Shown: positions 1-6,032 of the stretch, piece by piece
Numbering within the stretch: the first letter of the stretch is position 1
How the letters are laid out: each line of letters starts with the position of its first letter
Program-made: the position numbers and the translations under genes
NCBI GenBank assembly: GCA_035532215.1
Contig: DATKRK010000194.1
Location: forward strand, 1 to 8,044
Reading direction: 5' to 3'
From: JAICIG01 sp035532215
GTDB lineage: Bacteria; Planctomycetota; Planctomycetia; Pirellulales; JAICIG01
DNA: 8,044 nucleotides
Notes under the pieces: model-generated
Databases searched by the model: none
The model's input: the letters and a program-made list of their open reading frames with translations, nothing else
Told to the model about the DNA's origin: nothing

Positions 1-60
1 GGCGAATGACGCCCTGCAAGGCCGCCCCACACGACCCATCAATCTCATCCTCAAGCGGGC

Positions 61-64
61 AGGG
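61..64 (+). promoter_or_regulatory. Possible ribosome binding site for mnmE GTG start
   Basis: AGGG lies seven bases before the GTG at 72. It favours that start over the in-frame ATG at 6 and the GTG at 78. The match is short, so the support is modest. Confidence 0.4.
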
Positions 65-71
65 TAAAATC

Positions 72-1448
72 GTGCTTGTGGACCATCCCGACGATACGAT
101 CGCGGCCATCGCCTCCGCGCCCGGCGGCGCGGCGCGCGGCATCGTGCGGCTCAGCGGCCCTCGGGCGATCGACTGCCTGGCCTCGGTCTTCCTGGCGGAA
201 ACGCCGCCCGTCGATGTGCGCCAGGTCCGCACGGCCCGCGTCGTCTCGGGCCGCTTGCGTTTGACGCATTTCGTCTCGACGTTGCCCTGCGACGCCTATC
301 TCTGGCCCGGCTCGCGCAGCTACACGCGGCAGCCAACGGCCGAACTGCACACGCTCGGCTCGCCGCCGCTGTTGGCCGCGGCGCTCCGCGAACTTTGTGC
401 GCAAGGCGCCCGGTTGGCGCGGCCCGGCGAATTCACATTGCGAGCCTTCTTGGCCGGCCGGCTCGACCTGACGCAGGCCGAAGCCGTGCTGGGCGTGATC
501 GACGCCGCCGATCGCCGCGAGCTCGACGCCGCCTTGGCCCAATTGGCCGGCGGGCTCGGCGCCGAACTGACCGGCTTGCGCGACCGCCTGTTGGATTTGC
601 TCGCGCACCTGGAAGCCGGCCTCGACTTCGTCGAAGAAGACATCGAATTCATCAGCGCCGGCCGGCTCGTGGAGGAGATCGGCGAGGTGCAGGCGATCGT
701 GGCCGCGCTCGCCGAGCGGATGGCCGGCCGCAGCGAGGCCCTCGAATGCGCCCGCGTGGCGCTGGCCGGCTGGCCGAACGTCGGCAAGAGCAGCCTGTTC
801 AACGCGCTAGCGGGCCAGCAGCGGGCAATTGTCTCGCCGCAGCCCGGCGCCACGCGAGACTATCTCAGCGTTCGCATTGCGCTCGGCGGCGTGCCGTGCG
901 AATTGATCGATACTGCCGGCGTCGAATCGGCGCCGGCCTGCGAAATCGGCGCCGCCGCGCAGCAGTCGTCGGCCGAACAGCGCCAGCGGTCGAGGCTCGA
1001 ATTGTTGTGTCTCGACGGCACGCGGCCGCTCAACGCCTGGGAACAAACCCGGCTCGCCGACTCCGCCGCCGATCCGCGAACGCTCGTCGTCATCACCAAG
1101 GCCGACGCTCCGCGCCGCCCGATCGATTTGCCCGGCGCCATCGAAACGAGCAGCGCCAGCGGTCAAGGGCTCGACCTGTTGCGAGAGCGGATTCGCGAGC
1201 GTTTGCAGCAAGCGCTGCCGGCCGACGAGGGCATCGTGCTCGCCACTTCGCTGCGCTGCCGCGAGAGCCTGCGGCTGGCCGCCGAAAGCCTCGCCCGCGC
1301 CGGCGAGATCGCTCACTTAGCGGCCGGCGAAGAACTGATCGCCGTCGAATTGCGCGTCGCCCTCGACCAGCTCGGGCAGGTCGTCGGCGCCGTCTACACC
1401 GAAGACGTGCTCGACCGGATCTTCAGCCGGTTTTGTATTGGGAAGTAA
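72..1448 (+). CDS. mnmE: tRNA uridine-5-carboxymethylaminomethyl(34) modification GTPase MnmE
   Basis: MnmE (TrmE) is a cytoplasmic GTPase that, with MnmG, adds the (carboxymethyl)aminomethyl group to wobble uridine 34 of certain tRNAs. Counting from the GTG at 72 (458 aa), the N-terminal folate-binding domain begins with D-D-T-I-A-A-I-A and R-G-I-V-R-L-S-G (22-29). The central helical domain opens with RPGEFTLRAFLAGRLDLTQA (117-136). The G domain shows the P-loop GWPNVGKS (233-240), P-G-A-T-R-D (258-263), DTAG (280-283) and TKAD (342-345). The protein ends in the diagnostic FSRFCIGK. Length is normal for the family. An in-frame ATG at 6 would add 22 residues unlike the family. GTG 72 has an AGGG about 7 bases upstream and puts D-D-T-I where MnmE proteins normally begin. 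However, ATG 6 overlaps a TGA at 7-9, so coupling to an upstream gene cannot be excluded. MnmG is not in the window. Confidence 0.96.
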   Translation: MLVDHPDDTIAAIASAPGGAARGIVRLSGPRAIDCLASVFLAETPPVDVRQVRTARVVSGRLRLTHFVSTLPCDAYLWPGSRSYTRQPTAELHTLGSPPLLAAALRELCAQGARLARPGEFTLRAFLAGRLDLTQAEAVLGVIDAADRRELDAALAQLAGGLGAELTGLRDRLLDLLAHLEAGLDFVEEDIEFISAGRLVEEIGEVQAIVAALAERMAGRSEALECARVALAGWPNVGKSSLFNALAGQQRAIVSPQPGATRDYLSVRIALGGVPCELIDTAGVESAPACEIGAAAQQSSAEQRQRSRLELLCLDGTRPLNAWEQTRLADSAADPRTLVVITKADAPRRPIDLPGAIETSSASGQGLDLLRERIRERLQQALPADEGIVLATSLRCRESLRLAAESLARAGEIAHLAAGEELIAVELRVALDQLGQVVGAVYTEDVLDRIFSRFCIGK

Positions 1449-1453
1449 ACGAC

Positions 1454-1484
1454 GGGCGCGGCGGGAAAAAAGCGAACGCGGCCC
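1454..1484 (+). terminator. Weak hairpin after mnmE, possible terminator
   Basis: GGGCGCG (1454-1460) can pair with CGCGGCCC (1477-1484) to give seven base pairs with one bulged G at 1481. The loop is 16 bases and contains an A6 run, and only TTT follows on the plus strand. It lies between the convergent ends of mnmE and the minus-strand gene ending at 1554, where a terminator is expected. The long loop and short T tract make it a poor intrinsic terminator. Confidence 0.3.
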
Positions 1485-1553
1485 TTTCACCTCTATCAAA
1501 ACAAGCTGCGTCGGCTAATTGCACGCGCCCATTCTCCACTGCGAAAAAAACGA

Positions 1554-2432
1554 CTACCAGTCTCTGCACACAGGCAACGACGCCTTGAACTCGGCTCTCG
1601 CCGCCGCCGAGAGTTCGCTACGGTGGTATGGGTCATATAGAGGACCTAGAATCCTCAACGTTCGAAGCTGCTGGAGGTGCGGGATCGCCTTCAAAGCGTT
1701 CGTTTCAGGCGCTTCAAAGAATACGACTTCGACATTCTGAAAAAAATCATCGCCCACAAGCCTCCTGAGCCAAGCTGGTCCTGGTGGATCGTCATCACGA
1801 TCGATGCTAAAAGCAAAACCATACTTCTCTGAATACTCATACCGTAACCGCCAATCGTAGACAACGGTTCCGCCCAATGCTTCGATCGCCCTCACGGCTG
1901 CGCGCTGCTCGCGGGCTTGATTCACGGTTACACCCAACCAGATTGCAATAACCGTGAGCAATACGAAAAAACCCTTCAGCGAAAACTGGCTCCTTCGACG
2001 AGCCGGGGCGCTTGAGCCGAGCCCTTCGCTCGGGGCGTCGCGAAAGAAGAGCCCACTTGCCAACACGCTGCAAAGTCCCAAGACGAGACTGACAATCCAT
2101 ACGTCGGCGATGAAGCGTTGAAAACCGAGATCGGCAATCAGCAGTAACTTTGTGAAGGGGCTATCGGTCGCGGGGCGGTACGCATTAACCACTTCGGCCA
2201 TATACTGCATCCCTTTGCATGCGGGAAGGATTGCCCCCAAGCAGAAAGCTCGCACGTGGTTTCGGCCTCTGATAACGCCAACCAACAAAAGGGCGGGAAA
2301 AATCACCGTCAGCGAGAAGAGCCCAACGCAAACGGGCATGGTAGGCTCGGACGCGAGCGCCCAAACAGCCAAGGCGCTCAGTGCGAGAAACGGGGTTCGG
2401 ATGCTGAAGGCGAGGTAGCGGCGGGGTTTCAT
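1554..2432 (-). CDS. Membrane protein with four-helix N-terminal part and anchor/LRR-like module (paralog C)
   Basis: Function unknown; 292 aa. Residues 1-130 are hydrophobic, with about four predicted membrane segments (roughly 12-28, 34-54, 62-75 and 109-130). A linker rich in Ala, Ser and Arg follows. A second module starts at 145 with RRRSQFSLKG and a hydrophobic helix (155-170), then N-Q-A-R-E-Q-R (171-177) and A-I-E-A-L-G-G-T-V-V-Y-D-W (182-194). GPAWLRRLVGDDFF (218-231) comes next, and the tail at 245-289 has a degenerate leucine-rich pattern ending L-P-V-C. The second module matches the two upstream neighbours over its whole length. The N-terminus (RRYLAFSIRTPF, 4-15) itself resembles the anchor signature, so the protein looks like a fusion or internal duplication. 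It is last in the row, 51 bases after paralog B. The ATG has only a distant AGGG upstream. Envelope location is inferred from the helices. Confidence 0.85.
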   Translation of the reverse strand: MKPRRYLAFSIRTPFLALSALAVWALASEPTMPVCVGLFSLTVIFPALLLVGVIRGRNHVRAFCLGAILPACKGMQYMAEVVNAYRPATDSPFTKLLLIADLGFQRFIADVWIVSLVLGLCSVLASGLFFRDAPSEGLGSSAPARRRSQFSLKGFFVLLTVIAIWLGVTVNQAREQRAAVRAIEALGGTVVYDWRLRYEYSEKYGFAFSIDRDDDPPGPAWLRRLVGDDFFQNVEVVFFEAPETNALKAIPHLQQLRTLRILGPLYDPYHRSELSAAARAEFKASLPVCRDW

Positions 2433-2483
2433 TTCAGCTTTTGCCCTGGGGTCCGGGGGAAACGGGCCGATTATTGAAATCGC

Positions 2484-3041
2484 TCAAGGTCCAATGTTAG
2501 TCGGGTTCTCGCGTCGGTCCTTTTTCACTGAGTCAATGACTTTCGAGAGCATTCGGGGACCGGGCGGCGGCTCGTAGCCGGTTCGATAGATCGGCGGATG
2601 TGTTTCGTGCAACCCTAGAGACCGAATTCTGCAAGCCGGAAGGGCGGCCTTGATGGCCTGCTTGGCGTCGTCCGACATCGAAGGCCACGAATACAAGGTC
2701 TTCAGGCCCCGCATTCGCTGCAATCGGGGAACGAACTTCAGCAGCTCAACTTCCGATGGATGAGGCCGACCGTCTGGAAAGGCGGCGGTGTCGATTTCCT
2801 CGAAGAAGTGTTCGCCAACGAGTCGCTGCAACCATGCTGGGCCGTGCGGGCGCTCTGCGGGCGATGGCCCGTCAAAATGCCAATTATAAAGCACGAATCC
2901 TCCCATCCCTTGAATCGCCTTAACCGCTTCGCACTGCTCTCTGGCCCGATTGACGACGACCCCGAGCCAGACGCCTGCGGCCATCAGGAGAACGAAAAAG
3001 GTGCGGAGACTGTATTGCAGCCGCCAGCGACGAGATTTCAT
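2484..3041 (-). CDS. Small membrane-anchored LRR-like protein (paralog B)
   Basis: Function unknown; 185 aa from the ATG at 3041. The N-terminus is M-K-S-R-R-W-R-L-Q-Y-S-L-R (1-13), then a membrane helix (about 14-30), V-N-R-A-R-E-Q (30-36), A-I-Q-G-M-G-G (42-48) and G-P-A-W-L-Q-R-L-V-G-E-H-F-F (67-80). The tail (98-140) has a Leu-rich pattern ending A-L-P-A-C-R-I. A further 45 charged, Pro-rich residues are unique to this copy. The frame is open upstream to 3137, which would overlap the end of paralog A. The 3041 start was chosen because the paralogs align from the R-R signature, and it lies seven bases after the A stop codon. The minus-strand GAGTGAG (3048-3054) spans that stop and could serve as a weak ribosome binding site, suggesting translational coupling. 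Cys replaces Arg in the R-E-Q-R motif. Confidence 0.83.
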   Translation of the reverse strand: MKSRRWRLQYSLRTFFVLLMAAGVWLGVVVNRAREQCEAVKAIQGMGGFVLYNWHFDGPSPAERPHGPAWLQRLVGEHFFEEIDTAAFPDGRPHPSEVELLKFVPRLQRMRGLKTLYSWPSMSDDAKQAIKAALPACRIRSLGLHETHPPIYRTGYEPPPGPRMLSKVIDSVKKDRRENPTNIGP

Positions 3042-3048
3042 GCAAAGC

Positions 3049-3615
3049 TCACTCGCTGGACGGAGAAAAGTAAATCTCGCAGTGCGGCAGCTTGGCTTGC
3101 AACGCTGCAACTCCCGAGGCCGAGACCGAAGTTCCAACTAATGCAAGCCTTCGCAATCGGACGCAGGAAGCCAGATGCATCAACCCGGCGTCGGTGACGG
3201 GCACGTTCATGATGAGTACGTCATCCACTGTTTTTAGTTTGCCTAATGCCATGAGCCCTCTGTCGTCAAAAGTAATGTCCGGGTTGAATATTCCAAACCA
3301 GCCTGACCTGCCTTCTGTCGAGAAAAACCACTCCGTGGACGATTCAGATGGTCGCACGCTTTGCAAGACAGCTACCCTGACGCCTTTTAGAGCGTGCAGA
3401 TCCCCATAAAGCGATTTTAGCCAAGGCGAGACTGTCCGGTCGGCCGTCTCGTCGTACTCATACCGGACATCCGCCCCCATTGCCTCGATGGTTTCGAGGG
3501 CCTCGCGCTGTTCTCTGATCCGGTTCACGATGAAACCCAACCAGATTGCGAACACCGTGAGCAGCGCGAGCAACCCCCGCAACGAGAACTGAAGCCAGCG
3601 GCGCCGGGACGGCAT
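3049..3615 (-). CDS. Small membrane-anchored leucine-rich repeat protein (paralog A)
   Basis: Function unknown; 188 aa. It opens with M-P-S-R-R-R-W-L-Q-F-S-L-R (1-13), then one hydrophobic helix (about 14-30), V-N-R-I-R-E-Q-R (30-37) and A-M-G-A-D-V-R-Y-E-Y (45-54). S-P-W-L-K-S-L-Y-G-D (63-72) matches the P-A-W-L motif of its neighbours. Residues 117-182 contain two fairly good leucine-rich repeats of the planctomycete T-D-A-G-L-x-x-L type (V-T-D-A-G-L-M-H-L at 140-148, then L-R-R-L-A-L-V-G-T-S-V-S) and finish with K-L-P-H-C-E-I. With no cleavable signal peptide evident, the helix is probably a signal anchor and the repeats probably lie outside the cytoplasm; both are inferences. It is first of three same-strand paralogs, and its ATG is preceded by a good GAGAGGG. 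Confidence 0.88.
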   Translation of the reverse strand: MPSRRRWLQFSLRGLLALLTVFAIWLGFIVNRIREQREALETIEAMGADVRYEYDETADRTVSPWLKSLYGDLHALKGVRVAVLQSVRPSESSTEWFFSTEGRSGWFGIFNPDITFDDRGLMALGKLKTVDDVLIMNVPVTDAGLMHLASCVRLRRLALVGTSVSASGVAALQAKLPHCEIYFSPSSE

Positions 3616-3623
3616 GCAATCAG

Positions 3624-3630
3624 CCCTCTC
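3624..3630 (-). promoter_or_regulatory. Ribosome binding site of paralog A
   Basis: On the minus strand GAGAGGG lies eight bases before the ATG at 3615. It is the clearest Shine-Dalgarno sequence in the three-gene row, which fits A being the lead gene. Confidence 0.55.
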
Positions 3631-3714
3631 AGGTTTGCTGAACCATGCTCTTGGCTGCGAGCGCCGCGTCCGCCGGCAGCGTATGGAGAGAGAATGGAAA
3701 ACCGTTCACGCCAG

Positions 3715-3733
3715 TAGCCTACCGCTTTGCGGC
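3715..3733. repeat. Short interspersed repeat, copy 1 (TAGCCTACCGCTTTGCGGC)
   Basis: These 19 bases match 6137-6155 at 18 positions. The CCGC-TTT-GCGG core can form a four-base-pair hairpin. It lies in the non-coding stretch between paralog A and the decayed micro-gene. The role is unknown; it may be a dispersed intergenic repeat of the host genome. Confidence 0.5.
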
Positions 3734-3795
3734 GGAAGCGGGCAAGGCAATTTGCCGCGAGAGCAGCGAACCCGGCATGGGGTGGGCGCCGCCGG

Positions 3796-3975
3796 TCAAT
3801 TCGTCAAAAAATCGACCATGAACCAGGCAGCGACCATCAGAAACGCGTACCAAGCCAGGGATCATGGCGGCAACGGCCAGCGGCAACAGCGGCACATAAT
3901 GGAAAATCGCCAGCAGGGCGGCGGCGCCCGTCATCGCGACGGCCCCGACGCTCGCCTGCCGGCGAGCTTTTCCAT
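3796..3975 (-). pseudogene. Decayed copy of the 61-aa two-helix membrane protein gene
   Basis: This is a damaged homolog of the intact gene at 5847-6032. The core T-G-A-A-A-L-L-A-I-F-H-Y-V-P-L is identical in protein sequence, and the bases around it differ at synonymous positions (CAT/CAC for His, TAT/TAC for Tyr, GGC/GGG for Gly), which shows this strand was once under protein selection. Between the conserved Met codon (3863-3865) and the conserved Trp codon (3850-3852) there is one base more than in the intact copy. The frame therefore shifts, and the matching tail W-Y-A-F-L-M-V-A-A-W-F-M-V-D-F-L-T-N followed by TGA (3796-3798) is in another frame. The N-terminus is also out of frame: an ATG at 3975 starts M-E-K, but the FQFGLK-like segment is not recognisable. 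An ATG at 3934 in the core frame opens 71 codons whose end is unrelated to the family. An assembly error is possible, but two frame breaks favour a pseudogene. Confidence 0.72.
3900..3925. repeat. Direct repeat, copy 1 (26 identical bases)
   Basis: These 26 bases are identical to 5950-5975 and form the centre of a longer diverged similarity between the two micro-gene copies. Orientation is direct and the spacing is 2050 bases, with the DUF4153/DUF4173-like gene between. Confidence 0.85.
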
Positions 3976-4079
3976 GCGCCTTGAGGCGCGGTACGATGGC
4001 AAGAGATGGACCGACGGCGCCTTCCGTTCATGGAGTTGCCGAGTCATACCGCCCGTCCGCTTTCGTTCGCGAGCCCAAC

Positions 4080-5717
4080 ATGACAAACGACCCTGTTGCA
4101 GGAACTGTCGCGACGCCGGCTCGCCACGCCGACGGCTTCCCTGCGGAGCAGGCCCTCCGCTCCCGGCGACCGCCCTCGGAAGCGGAAGATCGGCTGCCGG
4201 TTTGCTGGCGCGAGTTACTGGCCATCGTCTTGATCGTCGTGCTCAGCGACATGGCGATCTACCGGGGACGCGGTTTCGCCGGTTATGCGGCCCTATTCCT
4301 GGTTTCGCCCAGCTTGCTGGCCTGGGGCGCCGTTCGTCCACGGCTGGGACCGCCGGCATGGCTGACAGGACTTTTGCTGCTGGCGCTCGCGGCCAAGGCC
4401 ATTTGGTGCGGATCGACGTTGCTCGTGGCCGCGGGCTTCGCCTTGGCGGCCGCGTTCGTCATGGCGCTGGCAGGGCAAACTCCGTACGTCGTAGAGACGG
4501 CCGTGTTCGCCTCGCTGGCGATCGGGGCGGGCTACAAGCGGATGGTGCACTATGGGCGACGCGCATCCGCTTCCTCGATAAACCGCGTTTCTTGGCTCAA
4601 TCTGGCCATGCCATTGGCGGCGCTGGTCGCGTTCGGCACGGTGTTTGTCTTCGCCAATCCCGACCTGTTGGCATCGGTCTCCGATACAGCGGAACTCGTC
4701 ATCAAGCGCATGCGCGAATGGCTGCTCAGAGCCTCCCTTTCCGAGATTGCCTTCTGCGGCGCTTCGATCTGGATCGTCACCGGCCTGCTGCGGCAAGCAT
4801 CGGGCGGAACCGCCGTCGCCGAGCCGCCGAACGTGGCGCCCTCGCAGGCGACGACGCCGGAATCGTCGAGGCTCTATCCGGCGTTTCGCAACACCTTGTT
4901 GACGGTGATCGTGCTGTTTGCGGCGTACCTCGCGTTCGAGTTCCGCACGCTCTGGTTCCGCGAATTTCCCAAGGGGTTCTACTATTCCGGCTACGCACAT
5001 GAAGGGGCCGCCTGGCTGACGTTCGCCTTGGCGCTTGCGACGGCGCTCTTATCGCTCATCTTCCGCGGCGGCGTGCTGCGCGATTCGCGGCTGCCGAGCC
5101 TGAAACTGCTCGGCTGGATCTGGTCGGCCGAGAACTTCATCCTGGCCGTGGCTGTTTACCACCGGATGGCGATCTACGTCGACTTCAACGGCATGACTCC
5201 GATGCGGATCGTGGGCTTGTACGGGATTTCGGCCGTGGCAGCCGGCTTTGCCCTCGTGCTCTGGAAGATCGGCCGCCAGCGTAGCTTTGGCTGGTTGGTG
5301 CGACGGCAACTGTGGGCCTTGTCGCTGGCCGTCTACCTGTTCGCCTTGACGCCGGTCGACGCGATCGTCGTCGAATACAATGTGCGGCGGATTCTGGCCG
5401 GCCATGCGGCGCCAAGCGTGCAAATCAGCGTCCACCCCATCGGCCCCGAGGGAATCTTGCTGCTTGAGCCCTTGTTGGACTGCAACGACCCGATCATTCG
5501 CGAAGGCGTGCGGGCCATGCTGGCCGAGCGCGACGACGACGCGGAAGCAGCCGCCGAGCGCCGTCACGATCTGGGTTGGACTGCCTATCAAGTCGCCGAT
5601 GAGTTGGTTTCGAAGCGGCTGCGTTCGGACCGCGCCCGCTGGGCCGCCTATCGCGATCGCTCGCTGCGCGCCGAGGCGCTGACGCGGTTTCACGAATATG
5701 CGTATCAGTGGTACTGA
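4080..5717 (+). CDS. DUF4153/DUF4173-like polytopic membrane protein
   Basis: Biochemical function unknown; 545 aa from ATG 4080. A polar N-terminus of about 43 residues is followed by many hydrophobic segments, roughly at 45-60, 66-83, 94-108, 113-131, 137-152, 173-192, 222-237, 270-287, 308-328, 347-365, 377-395 and 409-427. A soluble tail of about 115 residues ends Y-A-Y-Q-W-Y. Between helices lies F-R-E-F-P-K-G-F-Y-Y-S-G-Y-A-H-E-G-A-A-W-L (293-313). That segment, and the Y-H-R-M-A-I-Y...M-T-P-M-R-I segment (360-377), are what recall the DUF4153/DUF4173 family. The start is uncertain: ATG 3996 in the same frame has GAGG nine bases upstream but would add 28 residues overlapping no known domain, whereas 4080 has only a weak GAG. 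The gene is divergent from the decayed micro-gene and convergent with the intact one. Confidence 0.85.
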   Translation: MTNDPVAGTVATPARHADGFPAEQALRSRRPPSEAEDRLPVCWRELLAIVLIVVLSDMAIYRGRGFAGYAALFLVSPSLLAWGAVRPRLGPPAWLTGLLLLALAAKAIWCGSTLLVAAGFALAAAFVMALAGQTPYVVETAVFASLAIGAGYKRMVHYGRRASASSINRVSWLNLAMPLAALVAFGTVFVFANPDLLASVSDTAELVIKRMREWLLRASLSEIAFCGASIWIVTGLLRQASGGTAVAEPPNVAPSQATTPESSRLYPAFRNTLLTVIVLFAAYLAFEFRTLWFREFPKGFYYSGYAHEGAAWLTFALALATALLSLIFRGGVLRDSRLPSLKLLGWIWSAENFILAVAVYHRMAIYVDFNGMTPMRIVGLYGISAVAAGFALVLWKIGRQRSFGWLVRRQLWALSLAVYLFALTPVDAIVVEYNVRRILAGHAAPSVQISVHPIGPEGILLLEPLLDCNDPIIREGVRAMLAERDDDAEAAAERRHDLGWTAYQVADELVSKRLRSDRARWAAYRDRSLRAEALTRFHEYAYQWY

Positions 5718-5846
5718 CCTGCGCCGAAGAATTCAGCCAACCGTTGCCGGCTCCGTCACGGCATCGTTGCAAGGGAACCGGCGACGATCGCCTCGGCCTC
5801 GTGCTGCCTCACTCGCCGGCGAATGGCGGCAAAAAACGCGGCCCGT

Positions 5847-6032
5847 TCAATGAGTCAGAAAATGGACCACGAACCGAGTGACAACAATCAGGGCCGCGTA
5901 CCAACAGATGACCATCGCGGCCAGGGCCAAGTAGAACAGCGGCACGTAGTGGAAAATCGCCAGCAGGGCGGCGGCCCCCGTCGTCGCCGCGAACACGGCT
6001 TTCAGCCCGAATTGAAAGGGCGGCTTTTGCAT
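5847..6032 (-). CDS. 61-aa two-helix membrane protein, intact copy
   Basis: Function unknown. It begins M-Q-K-P-P-F-Q-F-G-L-K (1-11), a variant of the Q-F-S-L-R/K signature seen in paralogs A-C, and the rest is almost wholly hydrophobic. Two membrane helices are likely, about 11-30 and 33-54, around F-H-Y-V-P-L (25-30), ending F-V-V-H-F-L-T-H. The gene is too small for a confident call alone. Support comes from the homologous decayed copy at 3796-3975: it has the same core, a matching tail in a shifted frame, and third-position changes that keep the protein sequence on this strand. The ribosome binding site is weak (GATGG directly before the ATG). It converges on the DUF4153/DUF4173-like gene, 129 bases away. 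It may be an accessory subunit of that neighbour, but only proximity suggests this. Confidence 0.68.
   Translation of the reverse strand: MQKPPFQFGLKAVFAATTGAAALLAIFHYVPLFYLALAAMVICWYAALIVVTRFVVHFLTH
5950..5975. repeat. Direct repeat, copy 2 (26 identical bases)
   Basis: This is the partner of 3900-3925, within the intact micro-gene. Similarity continues on both sides (about 48 of 52 bases match from 5935 to 5986) and then fades. Confidence 0.85.

Noticed and set aside
395..1588. 397-codon plus-strand open frame inside and beyond mnmE
   Set aside because: It is an Arg/Ala-rich shadow of the mnmE frame, which carries all the GTPase motifs.
3042..3137. Upstream extension of paralog B by 32 residues
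   Set aside because: It would overlap the end of paralog A by 89 bases, and the paralogs align from the R-R signature after the ATG at 3041.
3614..5002. Long plus-strand open frame of 462 codons overlapping the membrane-protein gene
   Set aside because: It is rich in Arg, Gly and Gln with no hydrophobic pattern. It crosses the decayed micro-gene antisense and is a high-GC shadow of the frame at 4080-5717.
5742..5786. Inverted repeat CGTTGCCGG / CCGGCGACG after the membrane-protein gene
   Set aside because: Nine pairs including one G-T, but a 27-base loop and no T tract. Such pairings are easy to find in GC-rich DNA, so I do not call it a terminator.
3796..6032. The two micro-gene copies as ends of an insertion sequence or transposon
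   Set aside because: The copies are direct, diverged and coding, the intervening gene is not a transposase, and I see no terminal inverted repeats or target-site duplication.
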